Below, one piece after another: positions 24,799 to 35,926 of a stretch of 64,000 bases of DNA. Within the stretch, counting starts at the first letter, position 1. Each line of letters begins with the position of its first letter. The notes under the pieces were generated by a model. The model was not told the origin of the DNA and searched no databases. It worked only from the letters and a program-made list of their open reading frames with translations. The stretch lies in NCBI RefSeq assembly GCF_010093595.1, contig NW_022985443.1, forward strand, positions 1,586,375 to 1,650,374, in the 5' to 3' direction. Origin of the DNA: Mytilinidion resinicola (lineage: Eukaryota > Ascomycota > Dothideomycetes > Mytilinidiales > Mytilinidiaceae). Made by a program: the position numbers and the translations under genes.

Positions 24799-26526
24799 TT
24801 ACTGCTGGCATGACCGGCTCTTGTGTGATGCGCACCAGTGGCTACATCCCGATCGCGACTGGAAGCAGGGGCATTTGGCGGGCTTGCAGTGCGGAGCGGC
24901 GCAGTCGCAGGAGATCACGGACTTTAGATCCGCCAGGATTTCTTGAAACTCTGCCTTGAAATCTCCCTCGTCTCGAGAGCCGGCAAATCGTTTGGCATCC
25001 GATTCAATCCATTTCTCGAGCGCATCCATCACTCCTGCAAACTGTCGGGCGACCAGTTCGTTGGAAAGACCGGGATGGTTCGCGACGGTGTGAATGTTTC
25101 GAAGAATTGAGAGGATTTGCTGCTCATCCCAGAACATGCCTCCGTCCATCAATGCGTCCTCAATCGTGATTGGCGCGTGAACGACCATAGTTCCTGGAGG
25201 CATGATCAAGGTATCACCTGGCTCGAGGACTACCATCTTCAATCGGTTCTTCTCGGGGAGGTAGAGACTCTCAAACTTCTTGTAGCGCTCCATTTCCTGC
25301 TCCGTCAAGTTGGTCATCACCGGCCAAGCTTTCAGTCCCGTCCACAGACGAGCCCAAGTACCGTTCAGCCAATCGATGTGGCAGCCAGAGACGGCACCGC
25401 GCTGAGCGTAGAGGTTGAAAGAACGGCAAGAGTAGAAGTCAATGTACGGCTCGCCTGCAGCGTTCTTGATCGGGTCCGTATGCGGCTTTCCGGCTACCGA
25501 ATTCGAGCCCTTCCTGCTCAGCGCGCGATCGGAGAGGGAGTTGATCAGCTGGAAACGACGTCTTTCCAGAATGTCTGGAATTGGTTTCTCTACTACATCG
25601 CGCAGGTTCAAGAGGTTGTATGGGAGAGAGTCGTTGCTGAGGTGTTTCTTGGCCTGTTCGAGTCGCTGTAGTACCTCTGCTGTTGGAACGGCACGGGCGC
25701 TGGCCTGGTCAATGTGAATCGAGGGATCTTGGACGTCGATTTTGTTGTTTCCGAAACGGTCTTCCATACGTTCGGAGAATTGCTGGCGAACAGATGACTC
25801 GGAATGGCGTTGCTGCGGAATTTCTCCACGGACGACGGTCGGCAGCGTGAGAGTTTTACCGCTATCGATGTACGCCTCGAGATGATCCCACGTCGTGTAC
25901 ATGACATCGGCGTCGTCCAGAGATTGAACCGTGTTTGGGCCCAAGTCGAGATGCTCGGATGCCCAGATGGCTGGCCAAGCGGAATTCTGAAGTACGTAGA
26001 TGCCGATCTGAAGCATCTGTTGCCATTTCGACTGTCTCAAGCCCGAGTACAGGGGGATGGAGTCTTTACAAGCCAGCATTTCGCGCAACAGAGTCCCGAG
26101 GGCGGCTTCATGTTTGGTTTGGATGCTAGGAACCAGTTTGCTGCCAGTGGACGGGATGGTCGTAGTGGAGTCGAGGGGAGCCTTGGGCGGTGCTACCATT
26201 TCCAGAATGCGTGGTGCCTGGTATGCTCGGCCAGAGACTTGGCCATGCAGCATAATTCGAGATGCTGTCTTTGTGATTTTGGACTCTGGTCCTGTGCTCT
26301 CAGAGTCGGATCCTTTGGCCTCTCGCTTTCGTTTTGACATGGTCGGCGGCGTAGTTGGCAGGGTGTTCGCTTCGCAGCGAGGTCCCACGGTTCGACTTGC
26401 CCCGTTCCCCAAAGCCTTCTTTGGAGTACATGTCTTCTTCCACGCAGCCAGCTCGACAGCTCTTTGTCTGCTAGTGGCATACCGCGACTTCAATCGATCG
26501 CCTTTGATCGAAAGGATGAACGGCAT
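24799..26526 (-). CDS. JmjC-domain protein with Cys-rich CXC-like tail
   Basis: Likely nuclear Fe(II)/2-oxoglutarate-dependent oxygenase; substrate unknown. A single exon of 575 codons from ATG 26526 (the frame extends further 5' without another ATG). The JmjC part carries a His-x-Asp pair in GCHIDWLNGTW (about His383, Asp385) and a distal His in PPGTMVVHAPI (about His450), a plausible metal triad. The N-terminal third is basic and low-complexity, with KKRK/KRKRE-like stretches that could serve nuclear import. The last ~30 residues are Cys-rich, with CDC, a CPCF core and paired Cys/His, resembling one tesmin/CXC DNA-binding repeat. JmjC is well supported; the tail assignment is inference from the Cys spacing. 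Confidence 0.82.
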   Translation of the reverse strand: MPFILSIKGDRLKSRYATSRQRAVELAAWKKTCTPKKALGNGASRTVGPRCEANTLPTTPPTMSKRKREAKGSDSESTGPESKITKTASRIMLHGQVSGRAYQAPRILEMVAPPKAPLDSTTTIPSTGSKLVPSIQTKHEAALGTLLREMLACKDSIPLYSGLRQSKWQQMLQIGIYVLQNSAWPAIWASEHLDLGPNTVQSLDDADVMYTTWDHLEAYIDSGKTLTLPTVVRGEIPQQRHSESSVRQQFSERMEDRFGNNKIDVQDPSIHIDQASARAVPTAEVLQRLEQAKKHLSNDSLPYNLLNLRDVVEKPIPDILERRRFQLINSLSDRALSRKGSNSVAGKPHTDPIKNAAGEPYIDFYSCRSFNLYAQRGAVSGCHIDWLNGTWARLWTGLKAWPVMTNLTEQEMERYKKFESLYLPEKNRLKMVVLEPGDTLIMPPGTMVVHAPITIEDALMDGGMFWDEQQILSILRNIHTVANHPGLSNELVARQFAGVMDALEKWIESDAKRFAGSRDEGDFKAEFQEILADLKSVISCDCAAPHCKPAKCPCFQSRSGCSHWCASHKSRSCQQ

Positions 26527-29291
26527 TGTTTCGTTCTTTTCTGAGCAGGCTGCCTGCAACCTTGAATTTCTTACTCAGTCGTAGTACGGACGGCGCTTCG
26601 AGCTGGACCGTCTCTGGAGCGTCTAGAATGAACAAGATGTAATGTATAGTGCAGTGTGCAAGCTGGAGAGCGGTAGTGTGTGTATAACAGGTGAGGACGA
26701 AGATGCGGGAGGAAACATTCTTTGGCAAGGTTTTCTTTGTCCATCGAGCGGTATTTCACTGGTTTTTCAATAACAATAGAACAATAGCTGGTGGCCGGGC
26801 CTGAATAGGTTGTGGTGCGGTGAAAGCTGTGCGGGCTGGCTATTGTCAGGTTGCTATTGTTCGCTCACGCCCATGAAAAACCCACCACAACGCGACCCTC
26901 CCGGCCATCGTGCTTGCCTCTGGCATTGTCATCGTGTAATTTCATCTTATATAATCTCCTTCTCACTGCTTGTGTTCTCGTCAGTATGTCGGGAAGGTTT
27001 GGTGAAGTAGTCCTTCCGTCTCAACCTGGTTGGGATGGTGAAAAAGAGGTCGCGCTAGCTGCCTGAGGCTGCGTGGTTAGTGAAAGACTTTGCAGACCCT
27101 TTTTTCCTCGACTGTTTCAAGTCATGGCCTTTTCTACACTTAGTTTCAGACCTGCCTTTAAGTCTAGCATCAGCTATGGTGATCAAGTGAGGAGGAAAGG
27201 TTTGGCGTTTGCGAAGGATTTTCTCGAAGCACAATCACCTACGCGACGACGGCATCAAACACCCTTGAATCTAGTCGATTCATCACGGGCCCCAATATAG
27301 GACCGTGAGTTTGCCTCGCGTCTGCTGGAGCAGGTTTCCAAGCTGGGTGACGGGATAGTTGGAGTTTTGTCTCATGAAAACGAAGAATGCGCTGCCTAGT
27401 CTGAGCACGCAGGGAAAGCTTTGCTTTGGCTCAATGGTCTGAAACACATGGGCTCAGAAACTGAACGAGTAGTGGATGGTGGCAAGGAGGTTATGGAGAG
27501 ACCGACCGAGCTGGCAGCCGGAGCCAGAGCTTCGTCGACTCGAGACGAACGGACTTTAGACATGGCACACTTGAACGCCGAATCACGGTTATTGTTCGGT
27601 GGTAAAAGAGTTGGTCTAGGGGCCTAAATTTGAGCCAGCCACCACACCGTGAGGGTGATGAAGACTCCCAGAAAGGAAAATGCAACAAGGTGCTTGGCAC
27701 CGGTGAACCGAAATTGTCGCTGGCAAAACGGTGCTGGAAGGGGGCAGACGGAGGGCATATACGAGCAGACTCGCGAGCTTTTGAAGCCGCCGAACTTGCA
27801 TGTTGATATCCGGGGAGGCGCCGCAATTAGAGACACTGGGCAGTCCTATTAAGGAGCTCTGCGTCTGGGCTTGGCTTTTGGGCTGAATTTCTCCAACATT
27901 TCCTTTGGCGCCCAAGGGCCCTTACAATCCTGCTGGAGGTAGCTCGATCTAGCGCTAAATGGTACAGTGGGCTAAAGGGCCATACAGGGCCAAAGCCAGG
28001 ATCAAACATGGACAGCCGTTGTGCAGGGCTGATCCAGCTCGAAAGCGGCAAACGGGACGGTAACCGGAAATCATAGCATAACAAGTGGCACAGTCGTCGT
28101 CTAGACGGCGAGGCCGGCCTAGGCCTAGGTGCAGCCTGAGGCTGGCGCCCGTAAAACGATTAGCGAAAGAGTGTTGCGGGACGATTTTTAATGTGGACTG
28201 CTACGCTTCTTGAGTGACATTGCAGTCATCAATATGCCCGGATGAATTTCGCCTCAGGTCCCATAAAAGCTGACAATAGCTGTCGATTCTATTCTACTGT
28301 GGCAAAGGTATAAAGAAGCTTGCCACAACGCAGTTTTGACTTGCTGACAAGCAGACACGATCCTGTACTTCTTAAGCTGCCAGTGCGTTACCAAACCCCG
28401 GCGTCGTGCAGAAACCGAGTGAACGTGCAAGGTGGGGGCTGAGCGAAGCTTGACTGCAAAAATAGGAGTCTATGCATGTCGGAGCAAAGGTCTTATAGCT
28501 TGGCACCAGTTGCTTGTCGCTGTCAAGCAGAGGATGATTCGATGCAGCGGTGTGCCCAGGAAGTTGAAGTCATCCTCTGCCTAGCGACTCTTGGCCGTAC
28601 TTGGTCGTGCACGTTCTTTTGCTACTTTGGGGATAGAACTTCTACTTGGGCCTTTCCCGCCCCCCGGCTCAGACGTGAGACTCACGCCTTCAACCTCACC
28701 TCCATGCATCACCCTCGACACCCGCCCCCAATCAGTCTTCTGTGAGCTCGTTCATATGCTCCATGCATTGCTCAGCTCTTGTTCCGTGTGGTTGACTCCG
28801 CGCGACTGACAAACTCCGGGCTCGCTGAGTCTCACGACCACAGCGCTCCAACACCGCCCCCCAGGCATATCTGCTCCATATTTGCCTAGACCAGCTAACC
28901 GCCAACATGCCACAGCCGTTAGAATAGACTCCATCCTGCCCTCCCCCTGCACAAGAGGTTTTCCAGCCCCCAAAGACGCACTGACTCGGCTTCCAAGAGT
29001 CTAAATCTCCACAGTGCTAGGGCTCAAGCCAGCACACCTCAGGCTGCAGCTTTTGGTATCATGTTGTTGCACGGCTGGCCGATCCGGTATGGCGGGTCTC
29101 ACGGCTGTGCTGTAGTGCTTGACTGAGTCCTCAGCCGGAGCTGCTTTGGTATATATTTCTATCAGAGCCCCCGACCATATTCTTTCCCGCATCTCACCTA
29201 GCGAGTTTCTTCCGCCATTGCATGCTGCTCCTTGTTCTATTAATTCCTTTCGTGCTTTCTTTATCATTCATTAAGGGCTCAACCAGCAACC
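26527..29291. other. 2.8-kb gene-poor region
   Basis: No gene can be supported between the JmjC gene (-) and the LtrA-like gene (+), which diverge. Frames at 27421-27627, 27491-27826, 27624-27836 and 28476-28745 overlap each other on opposite strands and have no recognised domains. The last 600 bp are pyrimidine-rich and probably include the promoter and leader of the LtrA-like gene. Confidence 0.4.
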
Positions 29292-31181
29292 ATGCCCGGG
29301 CATCTCAACTGGTTCGGCAGCCCGCTGCACGCGGGCGAGCACGCTCATGGCGCGAGCAATGAGAAGTCTCATGGATCTACGCAGTCTGAATCTAACTCGC
29401 AAAACCATTCTCCTGTCAAGTTGACTACTACGGACACCGAGCAAATACCTTTCGAACACGAAGATGGCATGCACGAGACGCCTGCTTTCCATCGTCATGC
29501 AGAAGCTACCACCGCCGAGCTGTTCTATGATCTTTTCTTCGTCGCTAACTTGACCACCTTCACCGCCAACCTCGAGATCAACGACTCTGAGGGTACGTCC
29601 GCCTATGCCATGAGGCCCTTGCCAGCAACTGACAATGCATCTAGCTCTGTCCGCCTACATCGGCTTCTTCTGCCTTCTGTGGTTCACATGGTATCAAACG
29701 TCCCTTTACGACGTTCGGTTTGCTGCCGATAGCGTCTTTGAACGATGCTGCAAAGCCCTCCACTTTGGCGTCATGGTCGGATTTGCCGTTATTGGCCCGG
29801 ACTGGAAGCCAGGCCAGGCCGTCTACAGCTACTCAAAGTTCAAGGCCTTTTCGTACATCCTTATGGTCAGCCGTTTTGTACTCATCTGGCAGTACGGAGT
29901 GACACTGTTTTTTACGTGGAGGTATCGTCGCACTCGCCTTCCCCTTCTGATGGTTATGGCCTCTTACTTGGTTGCCGCCATATTGTACGGAGCCCTCTCT
30001 ACTGCTTTCCCGAAAGACTCCGATACCCCCGCGACAAGCAATGTCTACATTGCCTGGTATGTCATCGCGATCGGAGAAACGCTGCTCACGACCGCTGTCT
30101 CCTGCTACTGGAGAGTCATCAGCTTCAAGGGCACTCATTTGGTCCAACGAATGAGTCTGCTGACTCTTATCATCCTAGGCGAAGGCATCATAGTCATCTG
30201 CAAAGCCATCTCGTACATCGTTAAGAACGACTATCCCTTCGACTCTAGCGTTACCGGCCAGATTGTCTCATCTATACTCATCATCTACTTCTTATATATG
30301 CTCTACTTCGACCGCTTACGGGAGGACCACTTTGGCACCATAAAGCAACAGATCTGGGCCTTTATCCACTTCCCACTCCACATTTCGCTTGTACTCCTCC
30401 TCGAAGGAGTCTCCAACTTTGTCACCTGGCGGCAGGCCATAGTGGGGTTAGAGTACCTTGACTCATGGATGAACTATGGACTTAAGGACTTCTTTGAAAC
30501 CAACCCTGTTGACTACAAGAATGTTACTTTGGCCATCGACTACTACAACAACACCGCTGCCGAGCAGGTCTTCGCATTCGTGCCAAAGGGCACAGATCTC
30601 ACGGGTCCTAAGCAAACGGTTGAGAAAGCCCTCGAAGCAATGTCCAAGGCCTTCACTCCTAATATGACCGCGACTGGAGCTTGGAACGACGAGGACTTCG
30701 TCACGGCGTATGCCGACTACTACTTCACCCTCTTCAACACCAACCTCGAGGCCTTGGCTATCAAGGCTCCGGAAAAGAAGGAAAAAGAGGGCGCCAAGCC
30801 GAACCCGGCAGATACACTCGTTGCCTTGTTGAAGGTGTTTGATCTCATATTCGTCTACTTCTTCGTTACCGTAAGTGTCTAGTCCTCTCCATCAACGCAT
30901 CGCATATATTGACCCATTTTGCATAGGCCGGCCTCACGCTAATAGTTATGGGAACCCTCGCCTTCCTCTCCGAAAAGCCAAAGACCATCGGCGCCTACTT
31001 CCGCAACGGCATGTATTTCACCGTCGGTCTTGCGCTGTGCCTCCTGTCGCTCCTGAAGTTTACGGCCGCCGAAGGCAAGTACGAGTATTCGCCATGGGTC
31101 CTGCCTACACTCACACTCAGCTTCTTCGCTGTTGTCGTCATCAATTACATCAAGCGCAAGCCGAAGGCATATGAGCACTAG
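29292..31181 (+). CDS. Low-temperature-requirement A (LtrA)-like multi-pass membrane protein
   Basis: Membrane protein of the LtrA family; the biochemical role is not established. Exons 29292-29592, 29645-30870 and 30927-31181 join to 593 residues. A hydrophilic Ser/His-rich N-terminus (about 75 residues) is followed by the family signature ATTAELFYDLFFVANLTTF. Roughly ten hydrophobic helices follow, including one with LTLIILGEGIIVICKAIS, the second conserved block (GEG). A long loop between the late helices (around PVDYKNVTLAIDYYNN) is typical of fungal versions. The last exon encodes two more helices and a basic tail. All splice phases agree. The family is clear; function remains unknown. 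Confidence 0.88.
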
Positions 31182-31702
31182 AAGGTGGCAATACTGGGAG
31201 CTCTATACTTGGAAAAGGAAAGAGAGGAAGAGTCGGAGAAGAGAGGGAGCTGAAGCGAGAAGGGGGTTTGGCGTGCTATCTATACCGGGGAAGGAAAATG
31301 ATTGTTTTGGCATTGAGCGTATTGAGCAAAGACCTTGTAATGTTTTCCGGGGCGCGATTTCAGCCAGTCTGCATTTACACATCTGTTCTCATATGAGAAA
31401 GTTATTCGGGGAATTTGAAATATGGCGTCTGCATTCATCTCGTTTCTATTCTCCTCGTGGGCACGTTCTTGCAAACGTCGCACTCGCATCAGATTTTGAG
31501 CCTTACGATGATCAGGTCCGGTTGAGTAGTGACTTTACAGGTTTTCTTTTCGCTTCTATTCTAACACATTTATATACACAAAAGATTTGAACCTATCCCA
31601 GTCTAACAATTGTTTTTAAGTTGAGCGCTGTGTAGCTGTCCTCTCCGGGATCTGTTCGGTATCTTCCGCTCGCCTAACATCTGCACCAGGCCTATTCGCC
31701 GG
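31182..31702. other. Convergent 3' region between LtrA-like and MFS genes
   Basis: 520 bp between convergent genes. The frame at 31132-31590 is a shadow and extension of the LtrA-like 3' end. No other feature seen. Confidence 0.4.
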
Positions 31703-33160
31703 CTACTCCCTACCAGTGCCATTCGCAGCAGTTTCACCAGCGTGCTGCTCTGTCTCATTCCGATTGAGCTTGGTGTTCACGAAGAACGTAAGCAGCCCGA
31801 TGTCGTACGCTGCCTTCATGGATCCGGCAACCACGAATGCGATCCAGAAGTGGTCGTGGCCTGCCAGAACTCCAGTAATCACCGGACCCACACTCTGCGA
31901 AAGGGTCTTGCTCACATTCACGATTCCCATGACGGCCGTCCTTTCATTCGGCAGTACCACGGCTGACAGGAACGCAGATCGCGGCGCTTGATCCATCGAG
32001 CTCAGGGATGCCCGGGCGACAAGAAGACAAATGGTCAGCGCGAGCGAGTTCGGGACCGGGAAGAGCGCCAAGAAGATCGCGGAGGGAAGGTGGGTGAAGA
32101 CCATAGTCTTCACGAGGCCGATTCGTTTGGAGATTGACGAGGCGAAGATATTGCCCACGGCGGAGAAGATCCAGGTCGCGGACATGATGCTGCTGAGCTT
32201 TGTTTTTGGGAGGTGGAATTTCCGGTCCATGTAGAAGTTGATTAGGGAGAAGGGGACCATGCCGCTAGCCATGGAGTCGATGGAGAAGAGGGCGCAGAGG
32301 CGGAGGAGGATCCAGCGGCTTTTCAAGGAGATGTGGGCGAATGGGTTGCGGCTGCTCTTCTCGGCAGGTCGTGGGGTCTCTCCGTTCTGGATAGGTTGTT
32401 GGGTGCTTTCGTTGCCTAACAGTGGTTCCGTTTCGTCGTCTTCGGGTACAATCTGCGCTGGTTCCTGGGATTCGTTGCGTTTGTCTGTCTCGCATTTCTT
32501 GCTGAGGAAGAGTACCAAGACCCCCTTCAAGAAGCCCAGTCCGGCGTATACCCAGAAGACAATTCGGTAGGCGTCCACGTCCGTCCAGCCATCTAGAGCT
32601 CGGAAATGGTCCACAGCACCACCTCCCACCAACACACCTGCCGAAGTCCCAAACACGGCAAACACCACGTACCAGGCAAATACGTCTGATCGCTTGCTTG
32701 CCTCCACTAGATGGGCCATGGTTGATTCCTCCACGGCTCGGAAGGGCCCGATCTCCCCTCCACTAGGGCTGATAACGCCAACTATGGCCGCAAGTAAGAG
32801 GAGCCAGTATCTGCCCGTGGAAGCGAAGATGACGCCGGAGAAGGCCATCATGAGAGCACCAAGCAGCAGGATATTTCGGCGGCCCAATTTATCAGCCACG
32901 ATAGTGAGTAGAAGGCTAATCAAGACGTCGCCGAGGAGAGTGAGAGTCATGAACAGCCCTATCCGGGAGTCTGAGATGTGGAGAGCTTCAAAGTACAGGG
33001 CTAAGACGAAAGCAGCGGCTCCATAGGCGAACATGCGCACGGCCCGGGCGAGGATGAGAATGTGGGTGTCCTTTCCAGCGGAAACCAGCGACTTGAGGCC
33101 GAACTCTTCTGCTATCCAGTGGCCCGCCTTGGAGAGTTTGTTTGCGGTTGGGGAAGACAT
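31703..33160 (-). CDS. Major facilitator superfamily transporter
   Basis: Single-exon protein of 485 residues. It has about twelve hydrophobic segments and an internal loop of about 60 residues in the middle (acidic and Ser/Glu/Gln-rich, with EPLLGNE and RPAEKSSRNPFAH). The MFS loop signature lies between the second and third helices: GDVLISLLLTIVADKLGRRN (Asp-Lys-Leu-Gly-Arg-Arg). A second-half equivalent is ASSISKRIGLVKTM. The substrate cannot be read from sequence. A signature for drug:H+ antiporters is not evident. The start ATG at 33160 precedes a 28-residue cytosolic N-terminus. The neighbour (TauD-type dioxygenase) lies about 660 bp upstream on the same strand, with no sign of co-regulation. 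Confidence 0.87.
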   Translation of the reverse strand: MSSPTANKLSKAGHWIAEEFGLKSLVSAGKDTHILILARAVRMFAYGAAAFVLALYFEALHISDSRIGLFMTLTLLGDVLISLLLTIVADKLGRRNILLLGALMMAFSGVIFASTGRYWLLLLAAIVGVISPSGGEIGPFRAVEESTMAHLVEASKRSDVFAWYVVFAVFGTSAGVLVGGGAVDHFRALDGWTDVDAYRIVFWVYAGLGFLKGVLVLFLSKKCETDKRNESQEPAQIVPEDDETEPLLGNESTQQPIQNGETPRPAEKSSRNPFAHISLKSRWILLRLCALFSIDSMASGMVPFSLINFYMDRKFHLPKTKLSSIMSATWIFSAVGNIFASSISKRIGLVKTMVFTHLPSAIFLALFPVPNSLALTICLLVARASLSSMDQAPRSAFLSAVVLPNERTAVMGIVNVSKTLSQSVGPVITGVLAGHDHFWIAFVVAGSMKAAYDIGLLTFFVNTKLNRNETEQHAGETAANGTGRE

Positions 33161-33818
33161 TCTGAAGGACGATCACTGAATGGCTCACAGTACGGCTCAC
33201 AGTACCGGCAGCTCTGGCATTTCAGGTGCGTTCGAATAGAATAGAAAAGGGCGGCGAGCAGTATTGAGGCTCGTCAAGCAATGCAGAAAGCCTGTGCCCT
33301 TTATTTGATGGTGTTGAGAGTCTACCAGGCGTCGGGAAGCCAATCACGTTCTCGCCGGAGACGCGTCAGCGGGTTTGAGATGCGAGTATTAGGAGCAGGG
33401 TCGATAGTCAGACAACAACTCTCACACTTGTGAAGGACGAAGAGATCAAACATCAGGTATATGTTCACGGCTTAGCATGGCGCAGCAAGGCAGTATATAC
33501 AATGCAGGTGCCTGGCAGGATTTGCGATCGACCACACCGTCATGCCGGCCCTGGCTTTGAAACTCGAGAGTAACTGCAAGTAGCCTAGAGCGTTATCTAT
33601 TTCGGTGGCAGACGCGAAGAGTGTCTGTTCCCCTACAACCTCCGTCCACTCATCATCAAGATGCCTTCAACTTCTGTCCTCTATCAGTCATCATATGTCA
33701 AGGATGAACATCGGTTCAATCAGGGTGCTCTTTGCGACACGACCGACAATTCACATTCAAATTGCATCAAGAAGACTACAGGGTCGAGGAACAATGCATA
33801 CACAACATCTACAGTATC
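33161..33818. promoter_or_regulatory. Upstream region of the MFS gene; 3' flank of the dioxygenase gene
   Basis: 660 bp, mostly promoter of the MFS gene. The frames at 33605-33961 and 33732-34043 overlap the dioxygenase gene on the opposite strand and are its shadows. Confidence 0.4.
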
Positions 33819-34997
33819 CTATCCGTCGAGAGCCTGAACAACCTGAGCCCAGTCACTATCAGTGTAGGCGCCGGGGACGCTCTCGCCATCCCAAAGGCTC
33901 GCAAGAACAACACGGTCCGATTGCTCCCCTTCCCACGGCTGGCGACCATGCTGCGCAATGATATTGTCATAGACAAGCACATCGCCCTTCTGCCATTTGT
34001 GGAGCACTCGGATTTCGTCTGTAAGCTTGGCGAGGTGCTCTAGGTACTTCTCTGGAATGGGCGTGCCGTCGCCGAACTGCTGCAACACGTTCTTCCTAGC
34101 CGCGTTGGCTTGGGCATTCTTCCAGTATGCCGCCAGGCCCGTGAAGATAGTAGGCAGCTGTGTTTCGGGCTGGGTCCGAATGGCAGGTAGCCTGTGCGTC
34201 AAAATGACGCCGCCGTCATCGGTCCATTCCCACGTCGTATGTTTCCCTCTTCCATATCGCGCAATCTGAGCCTCGATCTTGGCCCGTTTGGTGGCTTCGT
34301 CGTCACCCTCCTGGATCTCTTTTCCAAATGCCTGCTTCAAGGTCGAATTGCCTTCATACTGTTTCTCGATTTTATAGACCACTTTGCTAAGGATACCCTT
34401 CTCAGCGAGCTCGGTGATAAACTCTGGAATCTCCTGTTGCGCGCGGTGGAATAGCTCCAACGAAGATGAGATGGGTGTCTCGCCTCCTTTTGCTGGTGCC
34501 TTGTGGCTATAGAAGAAGATGTATTCCGGGGCGTGTGGGACCTGTGGCGACTCGTTGTGGTTGTATATCAGCACATCCTTGGGAGCCTCGTTGGCAGGCG
34601 CCACATTCGGAGCGAGCAACGGCCTGTTCACAACGATTCCAATGATCTCGTGCGGCTTGTATCCAAATGCATGGGCGAATTTGCTGAAGTCGTCAGCGTT
34701 GTGGATTGGCAGCCCGCGAAACAGCAGCGTTCCGTGACGAGCCAGCTTATTGGTGAGGATTCCATCCTGCGCCTGCAGAGCCTTTATAGTGTCGACGACT
34801 GTCTCGAGGCTGACTTCTGCATTATCGTGCGTGGATGGGCGCAACGCTAGTGGTATGACCGTGCCACTCGGATGCGGAGCGGCCAGTGTTCTTTGATTGC
34901 TCGATGGGAGGTCGAACGGCTCGAATACTAACGACGGCGATGGAGCACCGTCTAGTTTGAGCGAATGGATATCAGGCTGCGCTACAGAGGTCGTCAT
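33819..34997 (-). CDS. TauD/TfdA-family Fe(II)/2-oxoglutarate dioxygenase
   Basis: Single exon, 392 residues. Members hydroxylate small acids such as taurine or related substrates; the actual substrate here is unknown. The N-terminal half contains HGTLLFRGLPIHNADDFSKF, common in fungal TauD-like proteins. The first metal motif is HNE in IYNHNESPQVP (His-x-Glu instead of the more usual His-x-Asp, common in this subfamily). The distal His and 2-oxoglutarate Arg are in AQHGRQPWEGEQSDRVVLAS. The length is normal. The start at 34997 is the only ATG before the conserved part. The gene is divergent from the UNC-93-like gene, across about 930 bp holding an imperfect tandem duplication. Confidence 0.86.
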   Translation of the reverse strand: MTTSVAQPDIHSLKLDGAPSPSLVFEPFDLPSSNQRTLAAPHPSGTVIPLALRPSTHDNAEVSLETVVDTIKALQAQDGILTNKLARHGTLLFRGLPIHNADDFSKFAHAFGYKPHEIIGIVVNRPLLAPNVAPANEAPKDVLIYNHNESPQVPHAPEYIFFYSHKAPAKGGETPISSSLELFHRAQQEIPEFITELAEKGILSKVVYKIEKQYEGNSTLKQAFGKEIQEGDDEATKRAKIEAQIARYGRGKHTTWEWTDDGGVILTHRLPAIRTQPETQLPTIFTGLAAYWKNAQANAARKNVLQQFGDGTPIPEKYLEHLAKLTDEIRVLHKWQKGDVLVYDNIIAQHGRQPWEGEQSDRVVLASLWDGESVPGAYTDSDWAQVVQALDG

Positions 34998-35229
34998 GGT
35001 TGTGTCAAGAGAGTATTTCGTTCGGAGCAGATGTGTATGCGTTCATGTGTCAATTAGGATCTCGCAGCTATAAGTACAGCGCCGAAGCGGGGATGGTGTT
35101 CCCCCAGAAGCGTTGCCCTGTCTCGATACTCGCTTACATGATAGGTATTCTCTCATCCGTGCTAAGATCACGAAATTCGCACGATCGTCCTGTACAACCA
35201 GCCACCAAGAACTAGAGCTCCTATCTCGC

Positions 35230-35725
35230 TGTTTCGCTACTAGGTAGTCCTATCGGAGCTATCGCAGGATTGCTCCCTCGTCTTCCTGCGCCCAGCCATG
35301 CTAACTTGTTGAATGTTGATTATGACCTCGGCGTGTAGGATCACAGCATCCGAACCCAGCACGTCGCCTGAGAGCTTTTTGCTGCCCCCATCTTGTACGA
35401 ACTAAACATCTTGCGTGCTTACTACAAAAGATGTGCAACACAAACGTTTGACTCACGCATGGCCATACATAAGGATCCGTCAATTCGGAGACGCGAATTT
35501 ATCCACACTATCTTGTTGCGGGTTAGTTCCATCGGAGCTATTGGAGGAATGCTACCTGTTCGTTGGATAGCATCATAGCATTCAGACCTGGCACGTCGCC
35601 TGGAAGACTTTTGCTGCCCCTATCTTGTGTATCATGGAACGACCTCGAAGGCTTGCGTGCTTACTAGGGAAAGATGTGCAACACCGACGATTGACTCGTG
35701 CAAGGCCATACATACGGACCCATGC
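35230..35725. repeat. Imperfect tandem duplication upstream of the UNC-93-like gene
   Basis: Two diverged copies in the same orientation. TCGGAGCTAT at 35252 recurs at 35532 (offset 280). CACGTCGCCTG at 35360 recurs at 35592 (offset 232), followed in both by TTTTGCTGCCCC and TATCTTG- or CATCTTG-like sequence, then CTTGCGTGCTTACTA and AAAGATGTGCAACAC. The offsets imply an indel of about 48 bp between the copies. The copies cover most of the dioxygenase/UNC-93-like intergenic region. Confidence 0.8.
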
Positions 35726-35926
35726 ACCCACACTATCCTGTTTACTACATCCTTGACCTGGGCATCTGTGGTAAGAACCAGCCATCTCCCACGCCCTGGG
35801 CGGATCTACCATTCCATATATCGTTTTCACTATTTAAAGCCTGTGCCCATTCTCGTTTTCTCCCCAAAACTTCAGTGGTTCCATTTCTTCGTATCGAAGC
35901 TACGTTGAGCCATCTACCTTAATACC

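Noticed and set aside
27624..27836. Small frame with hydrophobic C-terminus (FSFLGVFITLTVWWLAQI)
   Set aside because: Overlaps frames on both strands, no family recognised, no splice or promoter support.
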